Shown piece by piece: positions 7,248 through 18,065 of a stretch of 60,406 nt of DNA. The DNA is from Magnetococcales bacterium DCbin4. Its GTDB lineage: Bacteria; Pseudomonadota; Magnetococcia; Magnetococcales; UBA8363. Under the pieces are notes generated by a model. It did no database searches, was not told the DNA's origin, and saw only the letters and a list, made by a program, of their open reading frames with translations. Within the stretch, counting starts at the first letter, position 1; each line of letters starts with the position of its first letter. The stretch lies in assembly GCA_002753735.1 (NCBI GenBank), contig PEAN01000019.1:1-60406 (forward strand). The letters are read 5' to 3'. The translations under genes were made by a program, and so were the position numbers.

Positions 7248-7850
7248 ATGCCGTACGTCTTATCGGGGAGAGTGTCATTGATCACCAATCTGGTGGGGAT
7301 TCGGATTCGCTCATTGAGGGCACAGCGAAAGTTGACCCAGAAACAGTTGGCGGATTTGGCGGGGATACCCCGGGCGACATTGGCGACGGTCGAGCGGGAC
7401 GATGCCAATCCGAGCCTGGCGGTGGTCTTCAAGATTGCCAATGCATTGGGGATGACGGTTGATCAGCTGATCGAATCGGCCCAGAGGAAGATACAGCACT
7501 GGCCATCGCGAACGATGGGGGTGGTGGAATCGGGGGATCGCGCCTATCGAGCGGTGACGATTTCACCGTTGAGTGCGTTTCACATCACCCAACTGATATT
7601 TTCGCTGGTTCCTGGGGGGAGTTACGAAGGCAAGCCGCATCCACCGGGGAGCGAGGAATATTTACACGTCCTGGAGGGGAACATGGTTTTGGAGGTGGCC
7701 GGGGAATCGATGGCGATGGGGACGATGGATACGGCCTGTTTTCAAGGGAATGTTCGTCATTTTTACCGAAATCCCCATGAAGTGGGGGCGGTCGGGTTGG
7801 TGACCATCCTGGAAGGGGTGCGGGGAGAAAAAATTGAAGGGGACGAATGA
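7248..7850 (+). CDS. XRE-family transcriptional regulator with cupin sensor domain
   Basis: From the ATG at 7248 it is 200 aa. A Cro/CI-type helix-turn-helix (about 17-70, LTQKQLADLAGIPRATLATVE) is followed by a C-terminal cupin_2 barrel (about 110-190) with HPPGSEEYLHVLEG. This architecture senses a small ligand and represses or activates a nearby gene. The ligand cannot be read from sequence. An alternative TTG start at 7278 has a much better ribosome-binding site (GGGGAG, 7-nt spacing) and gives 190 aa. It diverges from the oxidative-stress operon, so it may regulate it. The tRNA-Tyr promoter begins just after its stop. Confidence 0.85.
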   Translation: MPYVLSGRVSLITNLVGIRIRSLRAQRKLTQKQLADLAGIPRATLATVERDDANPSLAVVFKIANALGMTVDQLIESAQRKIQHWPSRTMGVVESGDRAYRAVTISPLSAFHITQLIFSLVPGGSYEGKPHPPGSEEYLHVLEGNMVLEVAGESMAMGTMDTACFQGNVRHFYRNPHEVGAVGLVTILEGVRGEKIEGDE

Positions 7851-7856
7851 AAGTTC

Positions 7857-7885
7857 TTGACAATGTGGCATGACATGGCTAAAAC
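7857..7885 (+). promoter_or_regulatory. Promoter for the tRNA-tuf operon
   Basis: A perfect -35 TTGACA (7857-7862), a 17-bp spacer and -10 TAAAAC (7880-7885) place transcription start near 7892, about 11 nt before tRNA-Tyr. Confidence 0.6.
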
Positions 7886-7902
7886 TTCCGGGTTCATTTT
7901 AC

Positions 7903-7987
<85 letters not shown>

Positions 7988-8121
7988 TTCCCGCCCGGTT
8001 GGCGGGCCATGGTGCAGCTTGATGTCCGGGCTGGTTGTAAAGATTTATCGGGTATCGCCGGGATCATGTTGGATGGGGGGTGGTTGACCGGGTTTTTTTC
8101 TGGTATGATCTTTTTTCCCGG

Positions 8122-8180
8122 TTTGTTTCGGCAAAATTTGTTTCGGCAAAATTTGTTTCGGCAAATTTGTTTCGGCAAAA
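8122..8180 (+). repeat. Four tandem copies of a 15-bp repeat
   Basis: TTTGTTTCGGCAAAA occurs at 8122-8136, 8137-8151, 8152-8165 (one A missing) and 8166-8180, between tRNA-Tyr and tRNA-Gly. Each unit can fold as TTTG-(TTTCGG)-CAAA. It has no spacers, so it is not CRISPR. The rest of 7988-8254 shows no gene. Confidence 0.9.
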
Positions 8181-8254
8181 GAGCTGTCAGTTTGCAGTGG
8201 CCAATTTCTCCGGCCTGTGATAGGGAGATCATCCGGTTCGGGTGTTGGAAACAG

Positions 8255-8328
8255 GCGGGTATAGTTCAATGGTAGAACGTCAGCCTTCCAAGCTGAACAC
8301 GGGGGTTCGATTCCCCCTACCCGCTCCA
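8255..8328 (+). tRNA. tRNA-Gly (TCC)
   Basis: A 74-nt tRNA. GCGGGTA pairs with TACCCGC, the anticodon loop CTTCCAA gives TCC (8287-8289), the T-arm is GGGGGTTCGATTCCCCC, the discriminator is T, and CCA is encoded. Confidence 0.96.
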
Positions 8329-8409
8329 GGTCCAAAGGCCGTTCATGGCAATCGGACCCGATCGGATCGGAATGGAAGGTATGGAACTGGTTGAGTAGTG
8401 CAGCATCAA

Positions 8410-8485
8410 GCCCATGTAGCTCAGTGGCAGTAGCACTTCCTTGGTAAGGAAGAGGTCATCGGTTCAATCCCGATCATGGGCTCCA
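8410..8485 (+). tRNA. tRNA-Thr (GGT)
   Basis: A 76-nt tRNA. GCCCATG pairs with CATGGGC, the anticodon loop TTGGTAA gives GGT (8443-8445), the T-arm is CGGTTCAATCCCG, and CCA is encoded. It is 80 nt before tuf and probably processed from the same transcript. Confidence 0.96.
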
Positions 8486-8564
8486 ACATTATCTCAGGCA
8501 GGGAATCAAGCGAGAGCGTTGCTTTCGTGCAATTAATCATGAAGCCTCTTAAGGAGGAAGTGGC

Positions 8565-9755
<1,191 letters not shown>

Positions 9756-9771
9756 GCATGACGAACGAAGC

Positions 9772-9823
9772 GCATCGGTGGCGATCCTGATGAGGGATGG
9801 CTGCCGGTGCGGGTTGTTTTTTT
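9772..9823 (+). terminator. Intrinsic terminator after tuf copy 1
   Basis: GCATCGGTGGCGATCC (9772-9787) and GGATGGCTGCCGGTGC (9795-9810) pair with three G-U wobbles and one mismatch. GGGTTG and seven T residues (9817-9823) follow. It lies before rpmG and tRNA-Trp, so it would reduce rather than abolish their read-through. Confidence 0.6.
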
Positions 9824-9862
9824 GACAGATTGACCGAGGACGGTCATTGTTGGAGCCGATTG

Positions 9863-10018
9863 ATGCGAGACCTGATCAGCCTATGTTGCGAGGAATGCAA
9901 GCAGCGCAACTACACGACCGATAAAAACAAGCGCAACACCCCTGACAAATTGACGTTTCGTAAATTTTGTCCTTTTTGTCACAAGCATACCCTTCATAAA
10001 GAGGGGAAGATCAAGTAG
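9863..10018 (+). CDS. rpmG: 50S ribosomal protein L33 (zinc-binding form)
   Basis: A 51-aa protein of the large subunit near the E site. Two CxxC knuckles (Cys9-Cys12 and Cys36-Cys39) show the zinc-ribbon (C+) version. The ATG at 9863 is chosen because GGAG lies 7-8 nt upstream and the family begins here. The longer frame upstream is not conserved. Its place between tuf and tRNA-Trp/secE is a common bacterial arrangement. Confidence 0.93.
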   Translation: MRDLISLCCEECKQRNYTTDKNKRNTPDKLTFRKFCPFCHKHTLHKEGKIK

Positions 10019-10048
10019 GCGTGCGGGTCTTGAGTGAGCAGAATTTGA

Positions 10049-10124
10049 AGGACAGTAGCTCAATTGGCAGAGCATCGGTCTCCAAAACCGAGGGTTGGGG
10101 GTTCGATTCCCTCCTGTCCTGCCA
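10049..10124 (+). tRNA. tRNA-Trp (CCA)
   Basis: A 76-nt tRNA. AGGACAG pairs with CTGTCCT, the anticodon loop CTCCAAA gives CCA (10082-10084), the T-arm is GGGGGTTCGATTCCCTC, the discriminator is G and CCA is encoded. Confidence 0.96.
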
Positions 10125-10438
10125 TATCTGGAGTTTCCTGAAGTCTTTGGAACGAGTCTGGCGTGTTGACTGAAGTTTGATGCGCGCGGGCCCGGGGACT
10201 CAAGGATATTCAGGTCAGGACTTCGGGCCATGATGAATCCCAAGGGGGAACCCCGGAGTGGCCGGGACTGCAAGGGGTGTTGGTTCGACCCACTTTGCCC
10301 CAATTTGGCGCAAGCGTAAGAGACCAGATTCCGTGGTGGCCCCAGATTCGTGGTGGTCGAGGAATGGTATTGCGGAATCGAGGCCGGTTTTAGCACAGAT
10401 CTAAAGTTTGGGCCTGATGGACCGCCATCTCAAAATCA
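10125..10438. other. 314-bp non-coding gap between tRNA-Trp and secE
   Basis: I see no convincing gene, promoter or T-tailed hairpin here. The long minus-strand frame covering it and the tRNA is an antisense artefact. It probably holds an unrecognised secE-nusG promoter. A TTGACT at about 10162 has no matching -10. Confidence 0.5.
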
Positions 10439-10645
10439 ATGGAATCATGGTCGATGGAACGTGTCACCCAATTTAAGGCTTACCTTCTGGATGTCCGAGC
10501 CGAAGTCAGGAAAGTGATCTGGCCGACCCGCAAGGACACGATGCAGACCACGGTTGTGGTGTTTAGCATGGTAATCCTGGTATCCATATTTCTTTGGATG
10601 GTGGATGCCATCCTGGCCTTGGTGGTTCAATCGATCATCGGTTGA
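10439..10645 (+). CDS. secE: Preprotein translocase subunit SecE
   Basis: The small clamp subunit of SecYEG in the inner membrane. The 68-aa product is the short, single-span form. An amphipathic segment contains the signature EVRKVIWPTRKDTMQTTVVV (about 22-41). One transmembrane helix (about 41-66) follows. A second ATG at 10454 gives 63 aa. Neither start has a strong ribosome-binding site. It is followed by nusG, the usual pairing. Confidence 0.93.
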   Translation: MESWSMERVTQFKAYLLDVRAEVRKVIWPTRKDTMQTTVVVFSMVILVSIFLWMVDAILALVVQSIIG

Positions 10646-10727
10646 CCGGGTGGGGAGTTCAAGGAAAGCGGTTGGATTCTCGCTTGAGGCTGGGGACACA
10701 TCACGCCAATCCACGAAAGAGTGTTTA

Positions 10728-11258
10728 ATGGCCAAGAAGTGGTACGTCATTCACGCCTATTCAGGATTTGAGAAGCGGGTCAAATCTGCGTTGGAGGAGC
10801 GGGTTCGACTTGCTGGTGTGGGGCACATGTTTGATGAAATCCTGATACCTTCCGAGGATGTGGTTGAGTTGCGGCAAGGGCGGAAGGTGACCTCGGAGCG
10901 CAAGTTTTTTCCCGGATATGTCCTGGTCAAGATGGAGTTGAATGACGAGACGTGGCATATGGTCAACTCCATTCCGAAGGTGAGTGGATTTTTGGGAGGT
11001 GGAGGGCGACCGCACCCGTTGACGGACAAGGATGTCGAGAAGATCATGCGCCAGGTGGAAGTGGGGATGGAGAAGCCCAAACCCAAGGTCACCTTTTTTG
11101 TGGGCGAGAATGTACGTGTGACCGATGGACCGTTTGTTTCCTTCAATGGTGTGGTGGAGGAGGTGGACGAGGACAAGACCCGGCTGAAGGTATCGGTCAG
11201 TATTTTCGGAAGGGCGACACCGGTCGAGCTTGATTTTATCCAGGTTGAGAAGCTTTGA
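10728..11258 (+). CDS. nusG: Transcription termination/antitermination factor NusG
   Basis: It binds RNA polymerase across the cleft, suppresses pausing, and links to Rho or ribosomal S10. The product is 176 aa. The NGN domain (about 1-115) has WYVIHAYSGFEKRV and FFPGYVLV. The C-terminal KOW domain (about 122-176) has GENVRVTDGPFVSFNGVVEE. The ATG at 10728 gives the conserved MAKKWYVIHAYSG start. Confidence 0.97.
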   Translation: MAKKWYVIHAYSGFEKRVKSALEERVRLAGVGHMFDEILIPSEDVVELRQGRKVTSERKFFPGYVLVKMELNDETWHMVNSIPKVSGFLGGGGRPHPLTDKDVEKIMRQVEVGMEKPKPKVTFFVGENVRVTDGPFVSFNGVVEEVDEDKTRLKVSVSIFGRATPVELDFIQVEKL

Positions 11259-11368
11259 GGTTTGGAGAGATCAGGGTCGGGGTGAGGGAATGATCAGGCG
11301 GGGCGCAGGTGGTGATCCGTCGGGATTGGAAGCATAAGGCGAGGGCTTAGGGCGAGGACAGAGGCGAT

Positions 11369-11797
11369 ATGGCAAAGAAAATTACGGCCTATATCAAGTT
11401 GGAGGTGGCAGCGGGCCAGGCGAAACCAAGTCCACCGGTGGGTCCCGCCTTGGGACAGCACGGATTGAACATCATGGAATTCTGCAAGGCGTTCAATGCG
11501 CAGACGCAGAAGATTGAGCCGGGCTCACCGGTTCCCGTGGTGATATCGGTCTATCAGGATCGGACGTTCAGTTTTGTGATGAAGACGCCGCCGGCTGCAT
11601 TTTTGCTGAAGAAGGCAGCGGGAGTGTCCAAGGGGAGTGCGACGCCGGGCCGGGGAGACAAGGTTGGCCGGGTGACTTGGCAGCAGGTGGAAGAGATTGC
11701 CCGTCTGAAGTTGCCGGACATGAATGCGATGGATGTTGAAGGGGCCAAACAGAGTATTGCGGGTTCGGCTCGTTCCATGGGATTGGAAGTGGTCTGA
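11369..11797 (+). CDS. rplK: 50S ribosomal protein L11
   Basis: A 142-aa component of the GTPase-associated centre that binds 23S rRNA near the L10-L12 stalk. The proline-rich N-terminal domain ([13 protein letters not shown], about 21-33) and the C-terminal RNA-binding domain are intact. It is the first gene of the rplKA pair, after a 110-nt gap in which I see no clear promoter. Confidence 0.98.
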   Translation: MAKKITAYIKLEVAAGQAKPSPPVGPALGQHGLNIMEFCKAFNAQTQKIEPGSPVPVVISVYQDRTFSFVMKTPPAAFLLKKAAGVSKGSATPGRGDKVGRVTWQQVEEIARLKLPDMNAMDVEGAKQSIAGSARSMGLEVV

Positions 11798-11814
11798 TCA
11801 GGGGACTTGAGACT

Positions 11815-12504
11815 ATGGCAAAGCGAGGAAAACGGATGCGGGCGATCCGGGAGCAGGTGGTACGCACCAATGTGTATCCCCTACCCGAGGCAGTGGCGTT
11901 GCTCAAGCAGGTCAGCAAGGTCAAATTTGACGAGACGGTGGATTTGGCGGTCAACCTGACGGTCGATCCGCGGCATGCCGATCAGATGGTGCGTGGCACG
12001 GTAGCGTTACCGCACGGGGTTGGCAAGACGGTTCGGGTGTTGGTGTTCGCCAAGGGGGAGAAGGCCAAGGAAGCGAGTGCTGCCGGGGCCGACCATGTGG
12101 GTGCCGAGGAATTGGTGGACAAGATTCAGGGTGGATGGCTTGAATTCGACCGGGTGGTGGCATGTCCGGATGTGATGGGTGTGGTTGGCCGGCTGGGACG
12201 GGTATTGGGGCCGCGAGGTTTGATGCCGAACCCGAAGTTGGGGACGGTGACTTTTGATGTTGCCAAGGTTGTGGGAGACATCAAGGCGGGCCAGGTGGCG
12301 TTTCGTGTCGAGAAGGCGGGGATCATTCACGCTGGGATCGGCAAGATTTCGTTTGATGCCGTCAAGTTGGTGGAAAACATCCAGGCATTGATTGAGCAAT
12401 TGCGCAAATTGCGTCCTGCTTCATCCAAGGGATCCTACATGAAGCGGATTACGTTGAGTTCTACGATGGGGCCTGGTATTCAGGTCGATCTGAGTACGGT
12501 TTGA
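11815..12504 (+). CDS. rplA: 50S ribosomal protein L1
   Basis: A 229-aa protein of the mobile L1 stalk, and in many bacteria the translational repressor of rplKA. The family signature [19 protein letters not shown] (about 127-145) is present. It follows rplK by 17 nt. A 282-nt leader separates it from rplJ. Confidence 0.98.
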   Translation: MAKRGKRMRAIREQVVRTNVYPLPEAVALLKQVSKVKFDETVDLAVNLTVDPRHADQMVRGTVALPHGVGKTVRVLVFAKGEKAKEASAAGADHVGAEELVDKIQGGWLEFDRVVACPDVMGVVGRLGRVLGPRGLMPNPKLGTVTFDVAKVVGDIKAGQVAFRVEKAGIIHAGIGKISFDAVKLVENIQALIEQLRKLRPASSKGSYMKRITLSSTMGPGIQVDLSTV

Positions 12505-12786
12505 AGTTCATCGTTTTCGTCCATGACAGCAGGCGGAACGGCGATCCGAATGGATGGCCGCTTTCTTAATCAGCATGGTCTGGCCTGCCGAGACCAGGGG
12601 ATGACACACGCCTGACACTCCTTTTGGTATGGACGTGGTTGGTCGGCAAGCGCCGACACATTGATTGCCCGCCGTCTTTTGCTTTTGGTTCAAGGGTGCG
12701 GTCCGGGTGTGGTTGCATGAAGTCCGAGGCTGTATTTTTGGCGAAGGGCGGGATGGGGTGGGAAGAAATCGAAAGGAGGGTGATTG
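12505..12786 (+). promoter_or_regulatory. rplJ leader region (candidate L10 autoregulatory leader)
   Basis: This 282-nt non-coding gap is where many bacteria carry an RNA leader bound by L10-L12. I can see a perfect small hairpin, GTCGGC-AAGC-GCCGAC (12642-12657), and a strong AAGGAGG before rplJ. I cannot confirm the kink-turn of the known leader by eye. Confidence 0.4.
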
Positions 12787-13314
12787 GTGAAGCAAAGTGA
12801 GAAGGAAGTCATTGTCAACGAGGTTCGCCAATTGATGGATCGGTCGGCCATCGTTGTTGCGACGCACTATCGGGGATTGACGGTGACCCAGATGGGTGTG
12901 TTGCGCAAGCAGATGCACGACAACGGCTGTCAGTATCGGGTGGTGAAGAATACGTTGGCCAAGCGGGCGGCTGCGGGGACGGCGTTTGAGAATCTGTCGG
13001 GGTTGTTGAGTGGTCCGACGGGTTTGGCGTTTTCCACTGATCCGGTGGCTCCGGCCAAGGTGCTGGCGGGGTTCGTGAAGGAGAATCCAACGCTGGAAAT
13101 CCGTGGGGCCGTCATGAACGGCCGGGTATTGGATGACCAGAACGTTGCCAAATTGGCCACGATGCCGTCGCGCGAGGTGATGTTGGCCCGGTTGTTGGGG
13201 ACGTTGAACGGACCGATCCAAAACTTTGTGGGTGTTTTGGCGGCGGTACCGGCGGGACTCGTGCGTGTGTTGGATCAAATTCGCAAGTCCAAGGAAACGG
13301 CGGCCCAGGCTTAG
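12787..13314 (+). CDS. rplJ: 50S ribosomal protein L10
   Basis: A 175-aa protein that anchors the L7/L12 dimers to the ribosome. The conserved YRGLTVTQM and YRVVKNTLAKRA segments (about 29-60) bind rRNA and L11. The C-terminal helix beyond about 130 carries the L12 dimers. I prefer the GTG at 12787 over the TTG at 12784, since AAGGAGG (12773-12779) is then 7 nt away. Confidence 0.97.
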   Translation: MKQSEKEVIVNEVRQLMDRSAIVVATHYRGLTVTQMGVLRKQMHDNGCQYRVVKNTLAKRAAAGTAFENLSGLLSGPTGLAFSTDPVAPAKVLAGFVKENPTLEIRGAVMNGRVLDDQNVAKLATMPSREVMLARLLGTLNGPIQNFVGVLAAVPAGLVRVLDQIRKSKETAAQA

Positions 13315-13393
13315 GGCATGCACGGATCCGGGGCATCCATAGAATCTACAGGCGTAAAGCCTTGGCTAGGAATCATCTGGAGGGAAAAAATCC

Positions 13394-13780
13394 ATGGGTA
13401 TGTCGAAGAATGAGTTGATTGCAGCGATTGAGAGCATGACGGTTCTGGAGCTGGCGGAACTGGTGAAGGCATTGGAAGAAAAGTTTGGGGTATCGGCTGC
13501 GGCGCCCGCGGCGGTGGCGGTGGCGGCGGCACCGGCGGAAGGTGGTGGTGGTGCGGCGGCTGAGGAGAAGACGGAATTCACGGTTGTTCTGGCCGATGCG
13601 GGTGACAAGAAGATTCATGTCATCAAGGCGGTGCGTACGATTACCGGCCTGGGATTGAAGGAAGCCAAGGATTTGGTTGAAGGGGCCCCGAAGACGGTCA
13701 AGGAAGGGGTTTCCAAGGAGGATGCGGAGAAGTTCCGCAAGGAACTGGAGGAAGCTGGCGCCAAGGTGGAAATCAAGTAA
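13394..13780 (+). CDS. rplL: 50S ribosomal protein L7/L12
   Basis: A 128-aa stalk protein that recruits translational GTPases. The N-terminal dimerisation helices (1-33) are followed by an Ala/Pro/Gly hinge (about 34-58) and the C-terminal domain ([12 protein letters not shown], about 86-97). ATG 13394 has GGAGGG 9 nt upstream. A second ATG at 13400 is possible. An attenuator-like hairpin follows, before rpoB. Confidence 0.98.
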   Translation: MGMSKNELIAAIESMTVLELAELVKALEEKFGVSAAAPAAVAVAAAPAEGGGGAAAEEKTEFTVVLADAGDKKIHVIKAVRTITGLGLKEAKDLVEGAPKTVKEGVSKEDAEKFRKELEEAGAKVEIK

Positions 13781-13813
13781 CCGGTTTTTTGCGGTTACCG
13801 TTGGTCCAAGCAG

Positions 13814-13852
13814 CCCCTGGGCGGGACAGGTTTTCCGGCCCGGGGGTTTTTT
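13814..13852 (+). terminator. Attenuator/terminator between rplL and rpoB
   Basis: CCCCTGGGC (13814-13822) pairs with GCCCGGGGG (13838-13846), with one U-G wobble, and six T residues (13847-13852) follow. Partial termination here would lower rpoBC relative to the ribosomal genes, as known at the same place in E. coli. Confidence 0.75.
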
Positions 13853-13965
13853 GGCGCAGGTTTTTGCCCGATGGGAACTCCGATGGCTGGCAGGGTTCCA
13901 TGGATGCCATCCCGACCCGGGATGCAGTAGATCAGCCTCCTTAACGCGAAGTCCGAGGAGATCCG

Positions 13966-16900
13966 ATGGCCCTCACCTTCACCGAAAAAAAGCGGCTCCG
14001 GAAAAATTTTGGTCAGATCCCGACCATTATCGACATTCCCAATCTGATTGCCATTCAAAAGCAATCCTTTTCCCGGTTTCTTCAAGAGGATACGCCTCCT
14101 GAGGAGCGGAAGGACATGGGATTGCATGGTGTATTCCGGTCGGTTTTGCCGATTCAGGATTATGCGGGCACCATCAGTCTGGAATATGTCAATTACAGTC
14201 TGGGTGAACCCAAGTACGACATGGAGGAATGTCTGCAACGGGGGATGACCTTTTCCGCCCCCTTGAAGGTGGTATTTCGACTGGTGATCTGGGAGGAGAA
14301 TCCCGATACCGGGGCGACGACGGTTCAGGAGATCAAGGAACAGGATGTGTATCTGGGCGAGATGCCCCTGATGACGCCGACGGGGACGTTTATTGTCAAC
14401 GGGACGGAGCGGGTGATCGTTTCGCAGATGCATCGGTCGCCGGGGGTATTTTTCGATCATGACAAGGGGAAATCGCACAGTTCGGGGAAGTTTCTCTTTT
14501 CTGCGCGGATCATTCCCTATCGCGGATCGTGGTTGGACTTTGAGTTTGATCCCAAGGATTATCTTTTTGCCCGGATCGACCGTCGGCGGAAGTTGCCGGT
14601 GACGACGTTATTGCGGGCGATGGGGATGACTTCGGAACAGATTCTGGCGCGGTTTTATGATTTGGAGACCTATCGCAAGACGGGTGTGATCTGGGAGAAG
14701 AAGCTGGATGCGGATCGTTTGATCGGCAGCCGGCCCAATTTTGCGATTGTCGATCCCAACAATGGTGAAGAATTGGTCAAACCGAAGCGCAAGGTGACGG
14801 CGCGGGCGGTACGCAAGATCAAGGAATTGGGTTTGGAGTGGATTCAGGTTCCTGCGGAGGATTTGGTGGGGCGGCATATCGCTGTCGATCTGAAGGATCT
14901 GGAGGGACGACTGCTTTTGGAAGCGGGGAAGGAGATTTCCGAGGAGGTTCTGGTTGAGATCGACCATGCCGGGTTGACCCGTATTGATGTGTTGTACATC
15001 GACCAGGTCAATATTGGTTCCTATCTGGTGGCGACGTTGAACATCGACAAGAACCAGGGTCAGGAAGAGGCGTTGATTGACATTTACCGGATGATGCGCC
15101 CCGGGGAACCGCCGACGGTTGAGGCAGCGACCAATCTGTTCAACAATTTGTTTTTCAATCCGGACCGTTATGACCTGTCGTCGGTGGGTCGGATGAAGAT
15201 GAACAAACGGTTGAATGTCGAGTGTCCGTTGGAAATCCGGGTATTGCGGCAGGATGACATTTTGAGTGTGGTGGATGTCCTGTTGAAATTGAAGGATGGG
15301 CATGGACGGGTGGATGACATCGACCATCTGGGCAATCGCCGGGTGCGGTCGGTGGGGGAATTGTTGGAGAACCAGGTTCGCATCGGTCTGGTGCGGATGG
15401 AGCGTGCCATTCGTGAACGGATGTCGTCGGCGGAAACGGAAAGTTTGATGCCGCATGACATCATGAATTCGAAACCGTTTTCAGCGGTGATCCGGGAATT
15501 TTTTGGTTCATCGCAACTGTCGCAGTTCATGGATCAGACCAATCCTTTGTCGGAAATCACCCACAAGCGCCGGTTATCGGCCCTGGGACCGGGGGGGATG
15601 ACGCGGGAGCGGGCGGGGTTTGAGGTACGTGACGTTCATCCGACGCATTATGGACGGATCTGCCCGATTGAGACGCCGGAAGGACCCAACATTGGTCTGA
15701 TCAACAGTTTGTCCACCTATGCCCGGATCAACGAGTTTGGGTTTATCGAAAGCCCGTATCGCCGGGTGGATGGGGGGAAGGTACAGGATGATGTGGCCTA
15801 TCTTTCCGCCATTGAGGAGGAGAACTTTGTCATCGCCCAGGCGAACGCCGCATTGGATGAGGCGGGGCAGTTTCGGGGCGAGCTGATTCAATGTCGGCAC
15901 AAGCTTGAATTTTCTGCGGCCAGTCCGGATCGTATTCAGTATATGGACGTTTCGCCCAAGCAGATTGTGTCGGTGGCGGCGGCGTTGATTCCATTTTTGG
16001 AGAATGACGACGCCAACCGGGCGTTGATGGGATCGAACATGCAACGTCAGGCGGTGCCGCTGATCAAGACCGATGCGCCGCTGGTGGGGACCGGCATGGA
16101 AGGGGTGGTGGCACGGGATTCGGGTGTGACGATCGTCTGCCGCCGCAGTGGGGTGGTGGAGGAGGTTGAGGCATCCCGGATCGTGGTGAAGGCGGATGAG
16201 GAACCGGGTTCCACCGAACCGGGTGTGGACATCTACAATCTGATCAAATTTTCCCGTTCCAACCAGAACACCTGCATCAATCAGACGCCGCTTGTCCGGG
16301 CGGGGGAGCGGGTCCACAAGGGGGACATCATTGCCGATGGACCCAGTACCGAGTGGGGTGAGTTGGCGCTGGGGCGTAACGTCCTGGTGGCGTTCATGCC
16401 CTGGAACGGCTACAACTTTGAAGATTCAATTCTGATTTCGGAACGTCTGGTGCAGGATGATGTGTTCACATCGATCCACATTGACGAATTCGAGGTGATG
16501 GCGCGGGATACCAAACTGGGGGCCGAGGAGATCACCCGGGACATGCCCAATGTTGGCGAGGATGCGCTGCGCAATCTGGATGAATCGGGAATCATTTACG
16601 TTGGTGCGGAAGTCAAGGCGGGCGACATTCTGGTGGGCAAGGTGACCCCGAAGGGGGAGACCCAGTTGACGCCGGAAGAAAAGTTGTTGCGCGCCATTTT
16701 TGGTGAGAAGGCATCGGATGTGCGCGATACGTCGCTGCGGTTGCCGCCGGGGGTGGCGGGGACGGTGGTGGATGTACGTGTGTTTTCGCGCCGGGGATTG
16801 GAGAAGGATGACCGGGCGAAGTTGATCGACCAGGAGGAGATTTCGCGACTGCGCAAGGACATGGTGGCGGAACGGCGGATCATCGAAAAGGATGCGGACG

Positions 16901-18051
16901 CCAGGATTCGTACCATGCTCATTGGCAAGACGGTTCGTGGGGGGAGTGGTTTTGTCCCGGGGGCGGTGTTGACCGAAGAGATTCTGGATCGGCTGGGCCC
17001 GAAGAAGTGGGACAGTCTGGTACTTGAAGACGATGCGATGACGCAGCAGATTGAGGGGATTCGCAACCATGTGGAGAAGGTTGCCAATCATCTGCAAAAG
17101 CGGTTTGACAGCAAGGTGGAGAAGTTGGAGCGGGGTGATGACCTGCCGCCGGGTGGCTTGAAGATGGTGAAGGTGTACATTGCGGTCAAGCGCAAGCTGC
17201 AACCGGGTGACAAGATGGCGGGACGGCATGGCAACAAGGGTGTGATCTCGAAGATCAATCCGATTGAGGACATGCCGCACCTGGAGGATGGGACTCCGGT
17301 GGACATTGTGTTGAATCCGTTGGGTGTGCCATCACGCATGAATGTGGGACAGATTCTTGAAACCCACCTGGGATGGGCTGCCAAGGGGATGGGTCGCAAG
17401 ATTGGTGAAGTGATGGATCAGTATGCCCGTTCGGGGGAAGCGAGCCCGATGCGTGAGTTCATGCGCAAGGTGTTTGACGGCCATCGGGAGAAGGATGATA
17501 TTACGACCCTGAGCGATAACGAACTGGTGACCATGGGGGACAATCTGCGCCATGGCGTTCCGGTGGCTTCACCGGTATTTGACGGGGCCACCGAAAATGA
17601 AATTGTGAAATGGTTGAAGATTGCGGGTTTGCCGGAATCGGGACAGGTACGTTTGATCGACGGACGGACGGGTGAATATTTTGACCGGCCGGTAACGGTG
17701 GGCTACATCTACATGTTGAAACTGCACCACTTGGTTGACGACAAGATTCATGCCCGTTCCATAGGCCCGTATTCGCTGGTGACCCAGCAACCCTTGGGCG
17801 GCAAGGCACAGTTTGGTGGCCAACGGTTTGGGGAAATGGAGGTGTGGGCGCTGGAAGCGTATGGCGCGGCCTACACCCTTCAGGAGATGCTGACGGTCAA
17901 GTCGGACGACGTGGCGGGACGGACCAAGATCTACGAGGCCATCGTCAAGGGAGATGATACGTTTGAGGCGGGAATTCCCGAATCCTTCAACGTGTTGATC
18001 AAGGAGTTGCAATCCCTTGCATTGGATGTCGAGTTGAAGCCGACGGAGTGA
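13966..18051 (+). CDS. rpoB: DNA-directed RNA polymerase subunit beta
   Basis: A 1361-aa catalytic subunit. The rifampicin pocket segment LSQFMDQ...[17 protein letters not shown] (about 515-545) reads as the wild type, with Thr instead of Asn in DQTNPLSE. The [13 protein letters not shown] and C-terminal [24 protein letters not shown] motifs are intact. Its stop codon is followed after 14 nt by the GTG start of rpoC. Confidence 0.99.
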   Translation: MALTFTEKKRLRKNFGQIPTIIDIPNLIAIQKQSFSRFLQEDTPPEERKDMGLHGVFRSVLPIQDYAGTISLEYVNYSLGEPKYDMEECLQRGMTFSAPLKVVFRLVIWEENPDTGATTVQEIKEQDVYLGEMPLMTPTGTFIVNGTERVIVSQMHRSPGVFFDHDKGKSHSSGKFLFSARIIPYRGSWLDFEFDPKDYLFARIDRRRKLPVTTLLRAMGMTSEQILARFYDLETYRKTGVIWEKKLDADRLIGSRPNFAIVDPNNGEELVKPKRKVTARAVRKIKELGLEWIQVPAEDLVGRHIAVDLKDLEGRLLLEAGKEISEEVLVEIDHAGLTRIDVLYIDQVNIGSYLVATLNIDKNQGQEEALIDIYRMMRPGEPPTVEAATNLFNNLFFNPDRYDLSSVGRMKMNKRLNVECPLEIRVLRQDDILSVVDVLLKLKDGHGRVDDIDHLGNRRVRSVGELLENQVRIGLVRMERAIRERMSSAETESLMPHDIMNSKPFSAVIREFFGSSQLSQFMDQTNPLSEITHKRRLSALGPGGMTRERAGFEVRDVHPTHYGRICPIETPEGPNIGLINSLSTYARINEFGFIESPYRRVDGGKVQDDVAYLSAIEEENFVIAQANAALDEAGQFRGELIQCRHKLEFSAASPDRIQYMDVSPKQIVSVAAALIPFLENDDANRALMGSNMQRQAVPLIKTDAPLVGTGMEGVVARDSGVTIVCRRSGVVEEVEASRIVVKADEEPGSTEPGVDIYNLIKFSRSNQNTCINQTPLVRAGERVHKGDIIADGPSTEWGELALGRNVLVAFMPWNGYNFEDSILISERLVQDDVFTSIHIDEFEVMARDTKLGAEEITRDMPNVGEDALRNLDESGIIYVGAEVKAGDILVGKVTPKGETQLTPEEKLLRAIFGEKASDVRDTSLRLPPGVAGTVVDVRVFSRRGLEKDDRAKLIDQEEISRLRKDMVAERRIIEKDADARIRTMLIGKTVRGGSGFVPGAVLTEEILDRLGPKKWDSLVLEDDAMTQQIEGIRNHVEKVANHLQKRFDSKVEKLERGDDLPPGGLKMVKVYIAVKRKLQPGDKMAGRHGNKGVISKINPIEDMPHLEDGTPVDIVLNPLGVPSRMNVGQILETHLGWAAKGMGRKIGEVMDQYARSGEASPMREFMRKVFDGHREKDDITTLSDNELVTMGDNLRHGVPVASPVFDGATENEIVKWLKIAGLPESGQVRLIDGRTGEYFDRPVTVGYIYMLKLHHLVDDKIHARSIGPYSLVTQQPLGGKAQFGGQRFGEMEVWALEAYGAAYTLQEMLTVKSDDVAGRTKIYEAIVKGDDTFEAGIPESFNVLIKELQSLALDVELKPTE

Positions 18052-18065
18052 CGAAGGAGTTTGAT

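Noticed and set aside
8122-8180. CRISPR-like array
   Set aside because: The units are directly adjacent without spacers and there are no cas genes.
8009-8275. Plus-strand frame reading through the 15-bp repeats
   Set aside because: It overlaps a tRNA, codes repeated NLFRQ from the repeat itself, and has no ribosome-binding site.
8045-8335. Minus-strand open frame over tRNA-Gly with a GGIEPPCSAWKADVLPLNYTR-like start
   Set aside because: It is the reverse complement of a tRNA, a well-known false protein seen in many annotations.
9881-10396. Minus-strand open frame over tRNA-Trp and rpmG
   Set aside because: It contains the antisense tRNA sequence (RTPNPRFWRPMLCQLSY) and has no independent support.
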